64,000 bases of DNA from Vibrio porteresiae DSM 19223. Its GTDB lineage: Bacteria > Pseudomonadota > Gammaproteobacteria > Enterobacterales > Vibrionaceae. Below are positions 17,396 to 25,960 of the stretch, one piece after another (positions within the stretch are counted from its first letter, which is position 1; every line of letters starts with the position of its first letter). The translations under genes were made by a program, and so were the position numbers. The notes under the pieces were generated by a model. That model did not search any database, was not told the origin of the DNA, and saw nothing but the letters and a program-made list of their open reading frames with translations. The DNA is taken from NCBI RefSeq assembly GCF_024347055.1, contig NZ_AP024895.1, positions 1,302,001-1,366,000 of the forward strand. The letters are read 5' to 3'.

Positions 17396-18835
17396 TTAAG
17401 CAGCCGCTTTCACGTTCGCTTTTTGTTTGTTACGTAGGCTCAAGGCAACCGTTACGCTAAATGAGATAACGATAGAGATAAGCATACCAATCACGTAGTA
17501 ACTGAGTTTGTCAGGTACGATGGAGATAACACCTGGCAGACCTGCAGTACCCAATGCCAATGCTTTAACATGGTAAAGAGTGATAAACGCACTTGCTACG
17601 CCAGCGCCAATGATGGCAGCAAAGAATGGGTAACGAAGTTTCAAGTTCACACCAAACATGGCAGGTTCTGTAATACCTAGCAGAGCAGTAACGCCTGATG
17701 GCAATGCAATACCTTTCATTTTTGCGTCTTTAGTGGTGAATGCCACAGCAAGTGACGCTGCACCTTGCGCTACGTTAGACATCGCAGCGATTGGGAAAAT
17801 AAAGGTACCGCCAGTGCGAGCGATGTCCGCTAGGAGTTGAGTTTCAATCGCAATAAAGCTGTTGTGCATACCAGTGATAACAAATGGTGCATAAACAAAG
17901 CCCATGATACCGCCACCGATAAAGCCTACGTTGTCATAAATCCAGCTTAGGCCATCACCCAGTAGGAAACCGGCATCACGTGTGATTGGTCCCACCAAAG
18001 TAAAGGTCAGTAACCCTGTGATGAGAATAGAACACAGTGGAGTTACTAGGTTGTCTAGCATGGATGGCGTGAACTTACGGAACGTCAGTTCTACTTTCGC
18101 TAGGATAAAGCAGCTTACCAATACAGGCAGTACCGAACCTTGATAACCCACTTTTTGGATTTCAAAGCCCATGATGTTCCAGGTTGGAATATCGCCGCTC
18201 ACCGATGCGCTACCAAAGCCCCAACCACTTAATAGGTCAGGGTGAACCATTAGCATCCCTAACGCTGCGCCAAGGAATGGGTTACCACCAAATTTTTTGG
18301 TTGCTGAGAAAGCAAGTAACACTGGCAAGAACACAAACGGTGCGTTAGCAAAGGTGTTAAGCATGCTTGCCAAGTCTGCAAGACCTGGGTGAACATCGAT
18401 AATCGATAAGTTATCGATAAACAAGCCTTTAGCAGTAAAGACGTTGTATAGCCCCATCAGCAAACCACCCGCAACGATAGCTGGGATGATTGGCATGAAG
18501 ATGTCAGATAAGCCTTTTACCGCACGTTGCAGTAAGTTTTGTTTTTCTGCGCCAGCTGCCGCAACATCCTTGGTCGACATCTCTGTCATACCAGTCAGTT
18601 GTGCCAGTTCTGCGTAAACTTTGTTTACTGTGCCTGAACCAAAAATAATTTGGTATTGGCCAGCCACTTTAAATTGACCTTTCACACCCTCGATGTTTTC
18701 GATGGCCGCTTCATCAATGACAGAGTCGTCTTTCAGAGCAAGACGTAAACGAGTAGCACAGTGAGCCAGAGCTTGAAGGTTTTCTTTGCCGCCCAATTGC
18801 TCAAGTAGTTGTTTTGCTATGACAGGATAGTTCAT
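17396..18835 (-). CDS. scrA: Sucrose-specific PTS transporter, fused EIIB-EIIC
   Basis: Takes up sucrose with phosphorylation to sucrose-6-phosphate. The EIIB domain (1-90) has phosphorylated Cys26 in AHCATRLR. The EIIC domain (about 105-470) has some ten membrane helices and the substrate-site motif ITEPAMFGVNLK. There is no EIIA domain, so EIIA-Glc (crr) in trans is expected, as for other ScrA proteins. The 479-residue length is standard. It is divergent from scrR, and a ScrR operator lies 57 bp before its start. The product feeds ScrB encoded nearby. Confidence 0.93.
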   Translation of the reverse strand: MNYPVIAKQLLEQLGGKENLQALAHCATRLRLALKDDSVIDEAAIENIEGVKGQFKVAGQYQIIFGSGTVNKVYAELAQLTGMTEMSTKDVAAAGAEKQNLLQRAVKGLSDIFMPIIPAIVAGGLLMGLYNVFTAKGLFIDNLSIIDVHPGLADLASMLNTFANAPFVFLPVLLAFSATKKFGGNPFLGAALGMLMVHPDLLSGWGFGSASVSGDIPTWNIMGFEIQKVGYQGSVLPVLVSCFILAKVELTFRKFTPSMLDNLVTPLCSILITGLLTFTLVGPITRDAGFLLGDGLSWIYDNVGFIGGGIMGFVYAPFVITGMHNSFIAIETQLLADIARTGGTFIFPIAAMSNVAQGAASLAVAFTTKDAKMKGIALPSGVTALLGITEPAMFGVNLKLRYPFFAAIIGAGVASAFITLYHVKALALGTAGLPGVISIVPDKLSYYVIGMLISIVISFSVTVALSLRNKQKANVKAAA

Positions 18836-18891
18836 AACACACCCCAGATATTGTTATTCGTCAGTACAGTAGTCATTGTTGTTTTTAATTT

Positions 18892-18907
18892 TTGGGAACG
18901 TTTGCAA
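18892..18907. promoter_or_regulatory. ScrR operator O1 (scrA-scrR intergenic)
   Basis: TTGGGAACGTTTGCAA matches the palindromic consensus shared by all five sites in this cluster, with two changes in the right half. It is 57 bp from the scrA start and 177 bp from scrR, so it probably represses scrA and perhaps scrR. Confidence 0.8.
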
Positions 18908-19083
18908 AACCTATTTTTGAGTAAGTTTTTGTTGCGGTCAAAACGATTGATTGAATTCTGTGAAAAAGATCGACTATTACACCCCTCATCAATAGCAAAA
19001 CAAGGTTAAAATCACGTTCTGCACGAGATTCGTGTATCATTTGGTCAATCCATTCTTCGTAATAATGACAATAAGGATCATGA

Positions 19084-20073
19084 ATGGCGAGTTTACATGA
19101 TGTTGCACGTCTGTCTGGCGTTTCGAAATCCACCGTTTCCCGCGTGATTAACAATGAGTACGGCGTTAAAGAATCAACTAAAATCAAAGTATTAGAAGCA
19201 GTTGCTCAATGTGGTTATGTGGTTAACCAAGTGGCAAAGGATTTAAAATCGCAGCGTACTAACTTAATTGGTGTGATTGTGCCACGCGTGTCATCTCATG
19301 CGACCGCACAAGGTGTCGACGGATTAACGTCTATTTTTGAACAGGCAGGTAAACACGTATTACTGGCCAACACCCATCAAGTTCATGCCAAAGAATTGGA
19401 ATACATTCAGATCTTCAATCAAAAGCGTGTCGAAGGCATTGTCTTTTACGCAACCCACCTTGATCCACCGCTGATTCAAGCTATTCAGGGCTCGAATGTG
19501 CCAGTGGTACTAGTAGGCCAAGATGGCTCAATGTATAACATCCCAAGCGTAGTGCATGATGATACGCGTGTCGGCTATGAAGCAGGAGTGCGACTTATCG
19601 CAGCGGGATGTCGTCAGGTAGGTTTCGTTGGTGTTCAAAGTGACGATACCGCAGTGGATTCACTGCGCTCGCAAGGTTTAGAGCAGGCGTTACGTATGAA
19701 CCAACAAGAGTTGCTGTTTCACGTACACAGCGATTTCTCGATTGAGTCTGGCTATCGTTTAACTAAAAAGATCCTCGCTGAATACCCCAATTTAGATGGT
19801 CTATTTTGTGCAACTGACCGTTTAGCGGTCGGTGCGGTTAAAGCACTCACCGAGTCTGGACTCGTGGCAGGAGAGAAGATCAAAGTGCTAGGCGTTGGTA
19901 ATGATGAGCTGGCGTTTGTGAGCAATCCAAGCCTGTCCACTTTTAACTATGCCTTTGATAAAGCTGGTGAAAATGCAGCTAAGATGTTGTTAGAACGTAT
20001 CGATGGACGCGGTAAAGAGATGAGTAAAGTGGTGCTCACTTTCCAAAATATTGCCCGTCAAACCTGTCCTTAA
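19084..20073 (+). CDS. scrR: Sucrose operon repressor, LacI family
   Basis: This is a 329-residue LacI-type repressor. The N-terminal HTH is ASLHDVARLSGVSKSTVSRV followed by the hinge helix VVNQVAKDLKSQ. A periplasmic-binding-protein-like sensor domain follows (about 60-325), containing LIGVIVPRVSSH and DGLFCATDRLAVGAVKAL. ScrR proteins respond to fructose or fructose-1-phosphate (family knowledge). It is flanked by divergent scrA and downstream scrB. Five near-identical operators nearby give direct support for its regulon. Start at ATG 19084, since MASLHDVA is the canonical N-terminus; an overlapping ATG at 19080 is out of frame. Confidence 0.92.
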   Translation: MASLHDVARLSGVSKSTVSRVINNEYGVKESTKIKVLEAVAQCGYVVNQVAKDLKSQRTNLIGVIVPRVSSHATAQGVDGLTSIFEQAGKHVLLANTHQVHAKELEYIQIFNQKRVEGIVFYATHLDPPLIQAIQGSNVPVVLVGQDGSMYNIPSVVHDDTRVGYEAGVRLIAAGCRQVGFVGVQSDDTAVDSLRSQGLEQALRMNQQELLFHVHSDFSIESGYRLTKKILAEYPNLDGLFCATDRLAVGAVKALTESGLVAGEKIKVLGVGNDELAFVSNPSLSTFNYAFDKAGENAAKMLLERIDGRGKEMSKVVLTFQNIARQTCP

Positions 20074-20118
20074 GGCTATTTAACACGCCATTCTTGTGAG
20101 GAGTAACCACAAAATTTG

Positions 20119-20134
20119 TGTGTGCCTCCTCACA
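20119..20134 (+). promoter_or_regulatory. Candidate CRP site upstream of scrB
   Basis: TGTGT-GCCTCC-TCACA matches TGTGA-N6-TCACA at nine of ten positions. It lies 65 bp upstream of the ScrR operator O2, a sensible place for catabolite activation of a sugar gene. Confidence 0.5.
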
Positions 20135-20198
20135 ACCATGTGAACCAAATACACTGAACCAACATTAAAACTTGCTTAACCCTGCATTGTTTTATATT

Positions 20199-20214
20199 TT
20201 GAGAACGTTCCCAA
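20199..20214. promoter_or_regulatory. ScrR operator O2 (scrB)
   Basis: TTGAGAACGTTCCCAA differs from the palindromic consensus at one position. It lies 21 bp before the scrB start, overlapping the probable transcription start. Confidence 0.88.
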
Positions 20215-20234
20215 AAATTTAATTAGGTAAGACT

Positions 20235-21860
20235 ATGTCTCTAGAATTCCTTGTTGAACTGGCTGGTGGGGTGGAAAATATCCGCCGCATTCTTGCGCCA
20301 GCCGGGCGAGTTACAGTCGCCGTTCATCAACCAGAGTCATCTCCTCTACCAGAGTCCATCTCGGCAGAGTGGGTGTTAGGCGAGCGTCAGTTGAGTGTGG
20401 CGCGTGACAATATCACCGATGATCAATTGCGTGCTCTTGGCGAGCAGATCGCAACACAACAACGTAAAGCGGCGACGCCTTATCTTGAGCCAAAACCTTC
20501 CCATTATCGACCTGCATGGCATATTGCACCGCCACAAGGGTTGGTGAACGATCCAAACGGATTTATCTATCATGAAGGTGCTTACCACCTGTTTTATCAG
20601 TGGTATCCCTACGGTTGTGAACACAAAGACAAACATTGGGTACATTTAAAAAGCGCGGATCTTATCAACTGGCATCATCAGTCGATTGCATTAACCCCGT
20701 CCGATTGGTTTGATAGCCATGGCGTATTCTCAGGGCACGCAGTCAGTCAAGATGATGGCTTATGGGTGTTTTACACTGGTAACGTACGCTTAGGTGAAGA
20801 GCGTTATCGTCAAACGACTCAATGTATGGCTCACAGTGCTGATGGCAAAACGTTTGTCAAACATGGCCCGGTGATTCGCGAATTGCCTGAAGGTGTCACT
20901 GAGCATTTTCGTGATCCGAAAATTTTCTATGCCAATGACAAATGGTTCATGATCCTCGGCGCGCAAACCACGGCCCTCGAAGGACGTTTAGCCGTGTACC
21001 ATTCTGCAGATTTAATTCATTGGACGTTTGATAAGTTATACGGTGATGAACTTGCGCCATTTGGTTACATGTGGGAGTGCCCAGATTGGTTCACATTAGG
21101 TGATGAATCCTTTTTGGTCTTTGGTCCGCAAGGGATCAAAGATGGCAATCCAAACCACACCATTGGTCACCAAAACCGTATCTTCCGCATGACCTTAGAT
21201 GAACATGACGCGTTTCATTTTATTGAAGGATGGCAATTGGATGCAGGCTTTGATTTCTATGCGCCACAAAGCATGCAAACTCCAGACGGTCGCCGCGTGA
21301 TGGTCGGCTGGATGGGCTTACCTGATGAAGTGAATCAACCTAGCTGTGAAGATGGCTGGATTCATCAGCTGACCACTCTACGTGAACTGCGTTGGCAAGA
21401 GGGTCATATTGTGCAAACCCCAGCCCAAGAAATCACTTCTTTACGTGGCAAAGCGCAAGCACTGACACTTAGTGAAACCACTATCGACCTAGGCACCAAG
21501 AGCTTTGAGCTGCAACTGACACTGCCTTGGGGCAGTGAGTTACAGCTGATGCAAAATAGTGATTATGCAGTACGTTTGATTGCTGACAGAGAGCTGGGCG
21601 TATTGCGTTTTGACCGCTCGCAAACTGAGTTACGTGAAGGCGATGTGATTCGTGAATTACAACTTGATGGTGCCGACATTGCTTTAACCATTTTGGCTGA
21701 TCACTCTTCTTTGGAAGTGTTTATCAACCATGGTGAAAAGGTAATGACCAGCCGCGTATTTACGCCAGCAGACGCGACAAAGGCAACAGTCCTTGGCGGT
21801 GCAATCGATGCAACCTTCTACCCACTCAACGGCGCATTTCAAACCTATCCACTGAGTTAA
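20235..21860 (+). CDS. scrB: Sucrose-6-phosphate hydrolase, GH32
   Basis: Hydrolyses sucrose-6-phosphate to glucose-6-phosphate and fructose in the cytosol. The five-bladed GH32 propeller (about 100-400) shows the nucleophile Asp106 in VNDPNGF, the transition-state stabiliser Asp227 in FRDPKIF, and the acid/base Glu281 in WECPDWF. A beta-sandwich follows (about 415-540, including SLEVFINHG). No signal peptide. The roughly 95 residues before the catalytic domain are somewhat long but occur in Vibrio ScrB. It is controlled by operator O2 and the candidate CRP site, and ends at its own terminator. Confidence 0.94.
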   Translation: MSLEFLVELAGGVENIRRILAPAGRVTVAVHQPESSPLPESISAEWVLGERQLSVARDNITDDQLRALGEQIATQQRKAATPYLEPKPSHYRPAWHIAPPQGLVNDPNGFIYHEGAYHLFYQWYPYGCEHKDKHWVHLKSADLINWHHQSIALTPSDWFDSHGVFSGHAVSQDDGLWVFYTGNVRLGEERYRQTTQCMAHSADGKTFVKHGPVIRELPEGVTEHFRDPKIFYANDKWFMILGAQTTALEGRLAVYHSADLIHWTFDKLYGDELAPFGYMWECPDWFTLGDESFLVFGPQGIKDGNPNHTIGHQNRIFRMTLDEHDAFHFIEGWQLDAGFDFYAPQSMQTPDGRRVMVGWMGLPDEVNQPSCEDGWIHQLTTLRELRWQEGHIVQTPAQEITSLRGKAQALTLSETTIDLGTKSFELQLTLPWGSELQLMQNSDYAVRLIADRELGVLRFDRSQTELREGDVIRELQLDGADIALTILADHSSLEVFINHGEKVMTSRVFTPADATKATVLGGAIDATFYPLNGAFQTYPLS

Positions 21861-21881
21861 GTACGGTAGGTTTAACTCCCT

Positions 21882-21908
21882 AAAAACGCAGCATTAGCTG
21901 CGTTTTTT
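21882..21908 (+). terminator. Terminator after scrB
   Basis: AACGCAGC-ATTA-GCTGCGTT is followed by TTTT, a perfect stem-loop 22 bp after the scrB stop. Confidence 0.9.
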
Positions 21909-22078
21909 GTTTGGATAACTTAATGATTTTTCGCAATCTATTAAGTACAGAATCCACATAGCCCATGTAGCTAAAACACTTTCCTATCTCAGTTCCTGAC
22001 CTCGTTTTATCTACAGCGGATTATGACCGCGGATGAATATGTCTAAACGCTTGCAGAGCGAGTAATCAAGGTTAAGTT

Positions 22079-22837
22079 ATGAACCCAAATTATTTAATCC
22101 ACGACGAGATCTATGCTCAGGTCAAAAATGCGGGCTTAGCAGGGTGGGGTGGAAATGAAAGAATGGCTCGGGAGTCAGAGTTTATTGATCGAGTATTTTC
22201 AATAAACGATGTTCCAACGGCAGGCAAACTCCTTGAGTTAGGTTGTGGTGAAGGGCATTTTAGTCGGCGTTTCGCTCAATTAGGCTATGAAGTCACAGGG
22301 GTAGATATTTCAGCAACCGCTATCCAATGGGCTAAGGAAAAATCATTATCCATGAAGATTCCGGGTCAATTCTATGTGGCAGATCTCACTCAGCCCCCGC
22401 TCGAATTTTTAGAATCCTACGATGTGATCATCGATGGAAACTGCCTTCATTGCATCATTGGTGATGACCGGCAGACATTTCTCCACTTGGTTTATACGTT
22501 ACTAGCCAGTGACGGGGTCTTTTTTGTGAGTAGCTTATGTGCCAAAGACGATCAAAATCACTATATCAGCAAAGCGGGTTTTGCATATCGCCACATACCA
22601 TCGGTAAACCATTTGCTTGCAGAACTATCAAGCGTGGGCTTTGACGTTTTAAGTGTCAACGTCTATGAACGAGAGCAATACAATCACATCACAGTGCATC
22701 TAAAAAATAAGCACTTAGCCCCAAAGTCGTTAAGTCAGGTTTCGTCCTTGGCATTTTATCACTTGATTGCAATACCTGTTTTGGCGTTCTCGTTGGGCAT
22801 GTTTTTATGCTGTAATCGCCACTTTTATTTGCAATAG
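22079..22837 (+). CDS. Class I SAM-dependent methyltransferase
   Basis: This is a 252-residue protein with a Rossmann methyltransferase fold: motif I LLELGCGEGHFSRRF (about residues 50-64), motif II region YEVTGVDISATAIQWAKEK, and the motif III/IV area YDVIIDGNCLHCI. The substrate cannot be assigned. The C-terminal 40 residues after LKNKHLAPKS are unusual: a hydrophobic segment LIAIPVLAFSLGMFLCC that resembles a membrane anchor or a frameshifted tail. It lies within the sucrose cluster but has no ScrR operator upstream, and nothing in it suggests sugar metabolism. Confidence 0.8.
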   Translation: MNPNYLIHDEIYAQVKNAGLAGWGGNERMARESEFIDRVFSINDVPTAGKLLELGCGEGHFSRRFAQLGYEVTGVDISATAIQWAKEKSLSMKIPGQFYVADLTQPPLEFLESYDVIIDGNCLHCIIGDDRQTFLHLVYTLLASDGVFFVSSLCAKDDQNHYISKAGFAYRHIPSVNHLLAELSSVGFDVLSVNVYEREQYNHITVHLKNKHLAPKSLSQVSSLAFYHLIAIPVLAFSLGMFLCCNRHFYLQ

Positions 22838-22860
22838 AAAAGCCCAACAGGGTTGGGCTT
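22835..22860 (-). terminator. Hairpin, probable terminator of scrY
   Basis: AAGCCCAAC and GTTGGGCTT are perfect arms around AGG (22840-22860). On the minus strand the stem is followed by TTCTATT, so it fits scrY, whose stop is 128 bp away, better than the plus-strand methyltransferase it directly follows. Confidence 0.6.
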
Positions 22861-22987
22861 GAATGGACAATTGAATTTAGGTAGCAGCTCCCATCAGGGG
22901 AGGGAACAATGGGAACTGAAAAGAGTGACGGAGCGTTTTCAGGCAGTGTCGCCCCGTAACTCTATGTGATGGTTAAACCAATCGAGG

Positions 22988-24370
22988 TTAGAACCAAGTT
23001 TCCATTTGTAGAGCGAAGATAGTTTCGCCGCCATTACCCATAGTGGTTGCACCTGTTGCTGTGCTGACTGCGAAGTTGTCTAGGTCGTTACTCCAATCTA
23101 CATAGCTTACAGCAAAGCGCAGTTCTGGACGGTCAAAGAAGCCTGCTACAGTAGACAGTTTCAATGTTGGGGCGATAGTCGCTTTGTAGTAGCTGCCTTT
23201 CGCGGTATCCACTGAGTTGTCTAGGTCCATGTATTGGTAAGAACCTTCATACACCATGGCAAAGTTTTCGTTGAAGTTCTGTTGTACACGTAGGTTGAAT
23301 GTACCCCATTTGAACTCATCATTATCTTTGATGCGATCTTTGCTGATTTCGGCCATCAATGCCGGTGCAATGCTCCAGGTGTCGTTCAGATTCGTTACGC
23401 CGTAAGAGAAAATACGCACTGCTTTTGCGTCGCTGTTCAGGTTGCCATCAGAGCCAATACCTTTTAGCTGCGCACCTAAACCAGAACCCAACAACATCCC
23501 AGTTTTAGAAAAGCCATCGCGTCGACCATAGAAAGAATCGTCGTGATAAGCGAACAATGCGTGGAAACCTGATTCAGCGCGATCAGTCGCTGTTGAATCT
23601 TCAGTCACTTTGGCATTGTCATTTGAGTACATGGCACTCAACATCACTTGAACTTTGCCAATGTGGTTGTTCATTGTTCCGATGTAGTTCTCGACGTCAG
23701 TTCCCGCGCTCTCTACTGAGCCAAAATCACGACCGTAGATAGAGAAGTTGGCTTTCCAGTCGTCAGACATTTGCACATCATAAATACCCGCACCAGTACC
23801 TGCGAGGAAGACGATGTCAGAATCCATAAAGTGGATATCAAAGTTGTCACGGTCAAAACGTTTACCAGCCCAAACTGTAGAGTTGGCGAACGCACCAGTG
23901 AAAGAAGGTATACCTGACATCTGTGTATAAACTTGGCGAATGTTTAACTCGCTTTCATCTTCTGTCCAGTCGTTGCTGGTTTCAACGCCATCGGCCAACA
24001 TGATTTTGAACATCGCGTTTGAGCCATTATCCAGTTGACGATTATGGATAAAGTTCGCTTCCAAATAGTTGGTATCTTCTAAGCCTAAACGGCCAACAGG
24101 AGCGCCAAGGTCACCAGCTGCTGTCATGTAAGGACCAGTGCCAGTGGCACCAGTACGGTCATCATTCATCAACAGACCAGAACGAGCGTAACCATGAAAC
24201 TCAAAAGAAGAGGCGGTGTCTTCCGCTTTCTTCGTTGCTTGTTCGTTTTGCGCTAAACGACTTTCTAAATCATTAATGCGCGCTTCAAGGGCAGAAATAT
24301 CACTTGCAGCCCACACAGAGGTTGTAGGTAGTAGGGCGGCTAGAGCCAAAGTAAGTGCTTTTGCTTTCAT
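22988..24370 (-). CDS. scrY: Sucrose porin of the LamB/ScrY family
   Basis: An outer-membrane sugar-specific porin, 460 residues. A Sec signal is cleaved after VWA (residue 21). A periplasmic coiled coil (about 24-52, ISALEARINDLESRLAQ) distinguishes ScrY from maltoporin. An 18-stranded LamB-type barrel follows (FEFHGYARSGLLM at about 57, RFDRDNFDIHFMDSD in the middle), ending in the aromatic ALQMETWF. Two ScrR operators lie upstream (42 and 175 bp from the start). It is a separate transcription unit. Maltoporin is the alternative, but the coiled coil and the ScrR sites argue for sucrose. Confidence 0.88.
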   Translation of the reverse strand: MKAKALTLALAALLPTTSVWAASDISALEARINDLESRLAQNEQATKKAEDTASSFEFHGYARSGLLMNDDRTGATGTGPYMTAAGDLGAPVGRLGLEDTNYLEANFIHNRQLDNGSNAMFKIMLADGVETSNDWTEDESELNIRQVYTQMSGIPSFTGAFANSTVWAGKRFDRDNFDIHFMDSDIVFLAGTGAGIYDVQMSDDWKANFSIYGRDFGSVESAGTDVENYIGTMNNHIGKVQVMLSAMYSNDNAKVTEDSTATDRAESGFHALFAYHDDSFYGRRDGFSKTGMLLGSGLGAQLKGIGSDGNLNSDAKAVRIFSYGVTNLNDTWSIAPALMAEISKDRIKDNDEFKWGTFNLRVQQNFNENFAMVYEGSYQYMDLDNSVDTAKGSYYKATIAPTLKLSTVAGFFDRPELRFAVSYVDWSNDLDNFAVSTATGATTMGNGGETIFALQMETWF

Positions 24371-24411
24371 CTTATTGTTACTCCGAAATGGATGTTATTA
24401 GTATTGGAATC

Positions 24412-24427
24412 TTGCAAACGTTCCCAA
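24412..24427. promoter_or_regulatory. ScrR operator O3 (scrY, proximal)
   Basis: TTGCAAACGTTCCCAA has two changes from the palindromic consensus in the left half. It lies 42 bp upstream of the scrY start codon. Confidence 0.82.
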
Positions 24428-24544
24428 TAAATTTCACAACAATGTCGGAATTTGAGTTGCCTAACTATGTTGCCGACGTTTTACTCAGTAATAAAGCGTC
24501 GTTCTAGTAAGCTTTTCTCGTTGAAAGTGACTATACAGATAAAG

Positions 24545-24560
24545 CAGGGAACGTTCCCTA
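24545..24560. promoter_or_regulatory. ScrR operator O4 (scrY, distal)
   Basis: It contains a perfect 14-bp palindrome, AGGGAACGTTCCCT. Its centre is 133 bp from that of O3, so the pair may support repression by DNA looping or define an upstream promoter. Confidence 0.82.
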
Positions 24561-24632
24561 AAAATGATGAAAAATATAACCTAAGTCACGATCTGTGATG
24601 GGGTTTGTGAGCCACTTCAACAATCGGTGAGA

Positions 24633-24662
24633 GGTATAAAAAAGCGGGGTGTGATCCCCCGC
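24633..24662 (-). terminator. Terminator after scrK
   Basis: GCGGGG (24644-24649) and CCCCGC (24657-24662) form a GC-rich stem that on the minus strand is followed by TTTTTTATA. It separates scrK from the scrY promoter region. Confidence 0.85.
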
Positions 24663-24720
24663 GTGAATAGATTAAAAACTCTAGCAAGCAAGCAGTGTAA
24701 CCGGTTGCTTATAGATGCCG

Positions 24721-25644
24721 TTATTGCGCGATATAAGCTTGGAGAGTGGCTTGGTCAGGCAGGGCAGTCATGGCGCCTTTTTGGGTCGTGGCGAGTGCGC
24801 CGCAACCATTCGCTTTGGTAATGGCGCGAGTCAGAGCGTCGATATCACGCCAATTTTCTTCCTGAGCCAATTGTGCAAGCAGCCCGCCGACAAACGCGTC
24901 GCCTGCGCCAGTCGTATCAACCGGCTTAATGGCTTTTCCCTGAATCAGCTGCTGTTGACCTTGCGTGATCAACAGTGCACCTTTCACACCTTGAGTGATC
25001 ACTACGACCGGAATATCCAGTGTTTGCAGCGCGGCAATGCCCGACGTAAGAGAATCGGTTTGCGTAAGTAGCATCAGTTCATCGTCAGAGAACTTCACCA
25101 CATCCGCGAGTGCGACTGCCTGCATCACGGTAGGGATGAGCTCTGCTGGGTTGGCCCAAACTTCTTCACGTAAGTTGGGGTCAAAGCTAATAAAGCCTTG
25201 GGCTTGTTTCATTTTATTCATGGCCATGAGTGTTGCTGAGCGGCTTGGTTCATTGGCAAGCGCGATTGAGCAAACGTGTAACCATTGGTTGGCTTCAAAT
25301 GCTGGGATATCTTGCTCGCAAAAGAATTGGTCGGCACTTGGCTTAACCATAAAGGTGAAACTGCGTTCGCCATGATCGTCGAGATCAACCACAACGGTCG
25401 AGGTACGATGAACCGGGTCTAACACTAAGTGCTGACAGTTAACCTGTTCATTTTCTAGTGTTGTGCGCAGAAATTTGCCAAAAGGATCATTACCGACACG
25501 ACCAAAGAAAGCACTGTCACCGGCAAGACGTGCAATGGCAACGGCCACATTCGCTGGGGCTCCGCCAGGACATTTTAGATAACGCATGTCGTCATCAGGG
25601 ATAAGGTCAATCACCGCATCACCAGTAACCCAAACTCTGTTCAT
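24721..25644 (-). CDS. scrK: Fructokinase, PfkB family
   Basis: Phosphorylates the fructose released by ScrB to fructose-6-phosphate. This is a 307-residue ribokinase-fold protein. It has the N-terminal PfkB signature GGAPANVAVAIARLAGDSAFFGRVG (residues 27-51) and the C-terminal DTTGAGDAFVGG, which contains the catalytic Asp and the anion hole. The family also contains aminoimidazole-riboside kinase and other sugar kinases. Location in the scr cluster and operator O5 150 bp upstream make fructokinase the best call. Confidence 0.9.
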   Translation of the reverse strand: MNRVWVTGDAVIDLIPDDDMRYLKCPGGAPANVAVAIARLAGDSAFFGRVGNDPFGKFLRTTLENEQVNCQHLVLDPVHRTSTVVVDLDDHGERSFTFMVKPSADQFFCEQDIPAFEANQWLHVCSIALANEPSRSATLMAMNKMKQAQGFISFDPNLREEVWANPAELIPTVMQAVALADVVKFSDDELMLLTQTDSLTSGIAALQTLDIPVVVITQGVKGALLITQGQQQLIQGKAIKPVDTTGAGDAFVGGLLAQLAQEENWRDIDALTRAITKANGCGALATTQKGAMTALPDQATLQAYIAQ

Positions 25645-25960
25645 TATTCACTCCGATAGTTGAATCTATTGGCCGCAGTGTAAACGAACGCCAAATTGGA
25701 AAAAAAGAGCAGAACCTCAATCCGCTTAGGGGAATGTCGAAAACGTGATCCTGTTAGTCGATTTAAACTCAAAATGACAAAAAACATTGCTTTTTTGGGA
25801 ACGTGCCCAAAAGCGATTTTAAAAGAGGGGCTGATTGACAAAATGGCGAAAAAGAGCACACTGCGCAGCAAGGTCAGAGGCCTTGCTCAGGTAGGGAAAA
25901 TCACTGACTTAATCAAGCGTTAAGCGCTTGGCGTATCAGCTAGAAAAGAAGAGAACCTTT
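25645..25960. other. Divergent promoter region between scrK and the DUF486 gene
   Basis: These 316 bases carry ScrR operator O5 near the middle. An open frame at 25696-25923 overlaps the operator, has a Lys/Arg-rich composition and no recognisable domain; I do not count it as a gene. Confidence 0.55.
25795..25810. promoter_or_regulatory. ScrR operator O5 (scrK)
   Basis: TTGGGAACGTGCCCAA differs from the palindromic consensus at one position and is flanked by TT and AA that extend the symmetry. It lies 150 bp from both scrK and the divergent DUF486 gene. Confidence 0.85.

Noticed and set aside
18958..18975. A CRP site between scrA and scrR
   Set aside because: TGTGA-N6-TCGAC matches only one half well; the other half is too poor.
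25696..25923. A 75-codon Lys/Arg-rich open frame between scrK and the DUF486 gene
   Set aside because: It overlaps ScrR operator O5 and another open frame on the opposite strand, and has no domain. The region is better read as a promoter.
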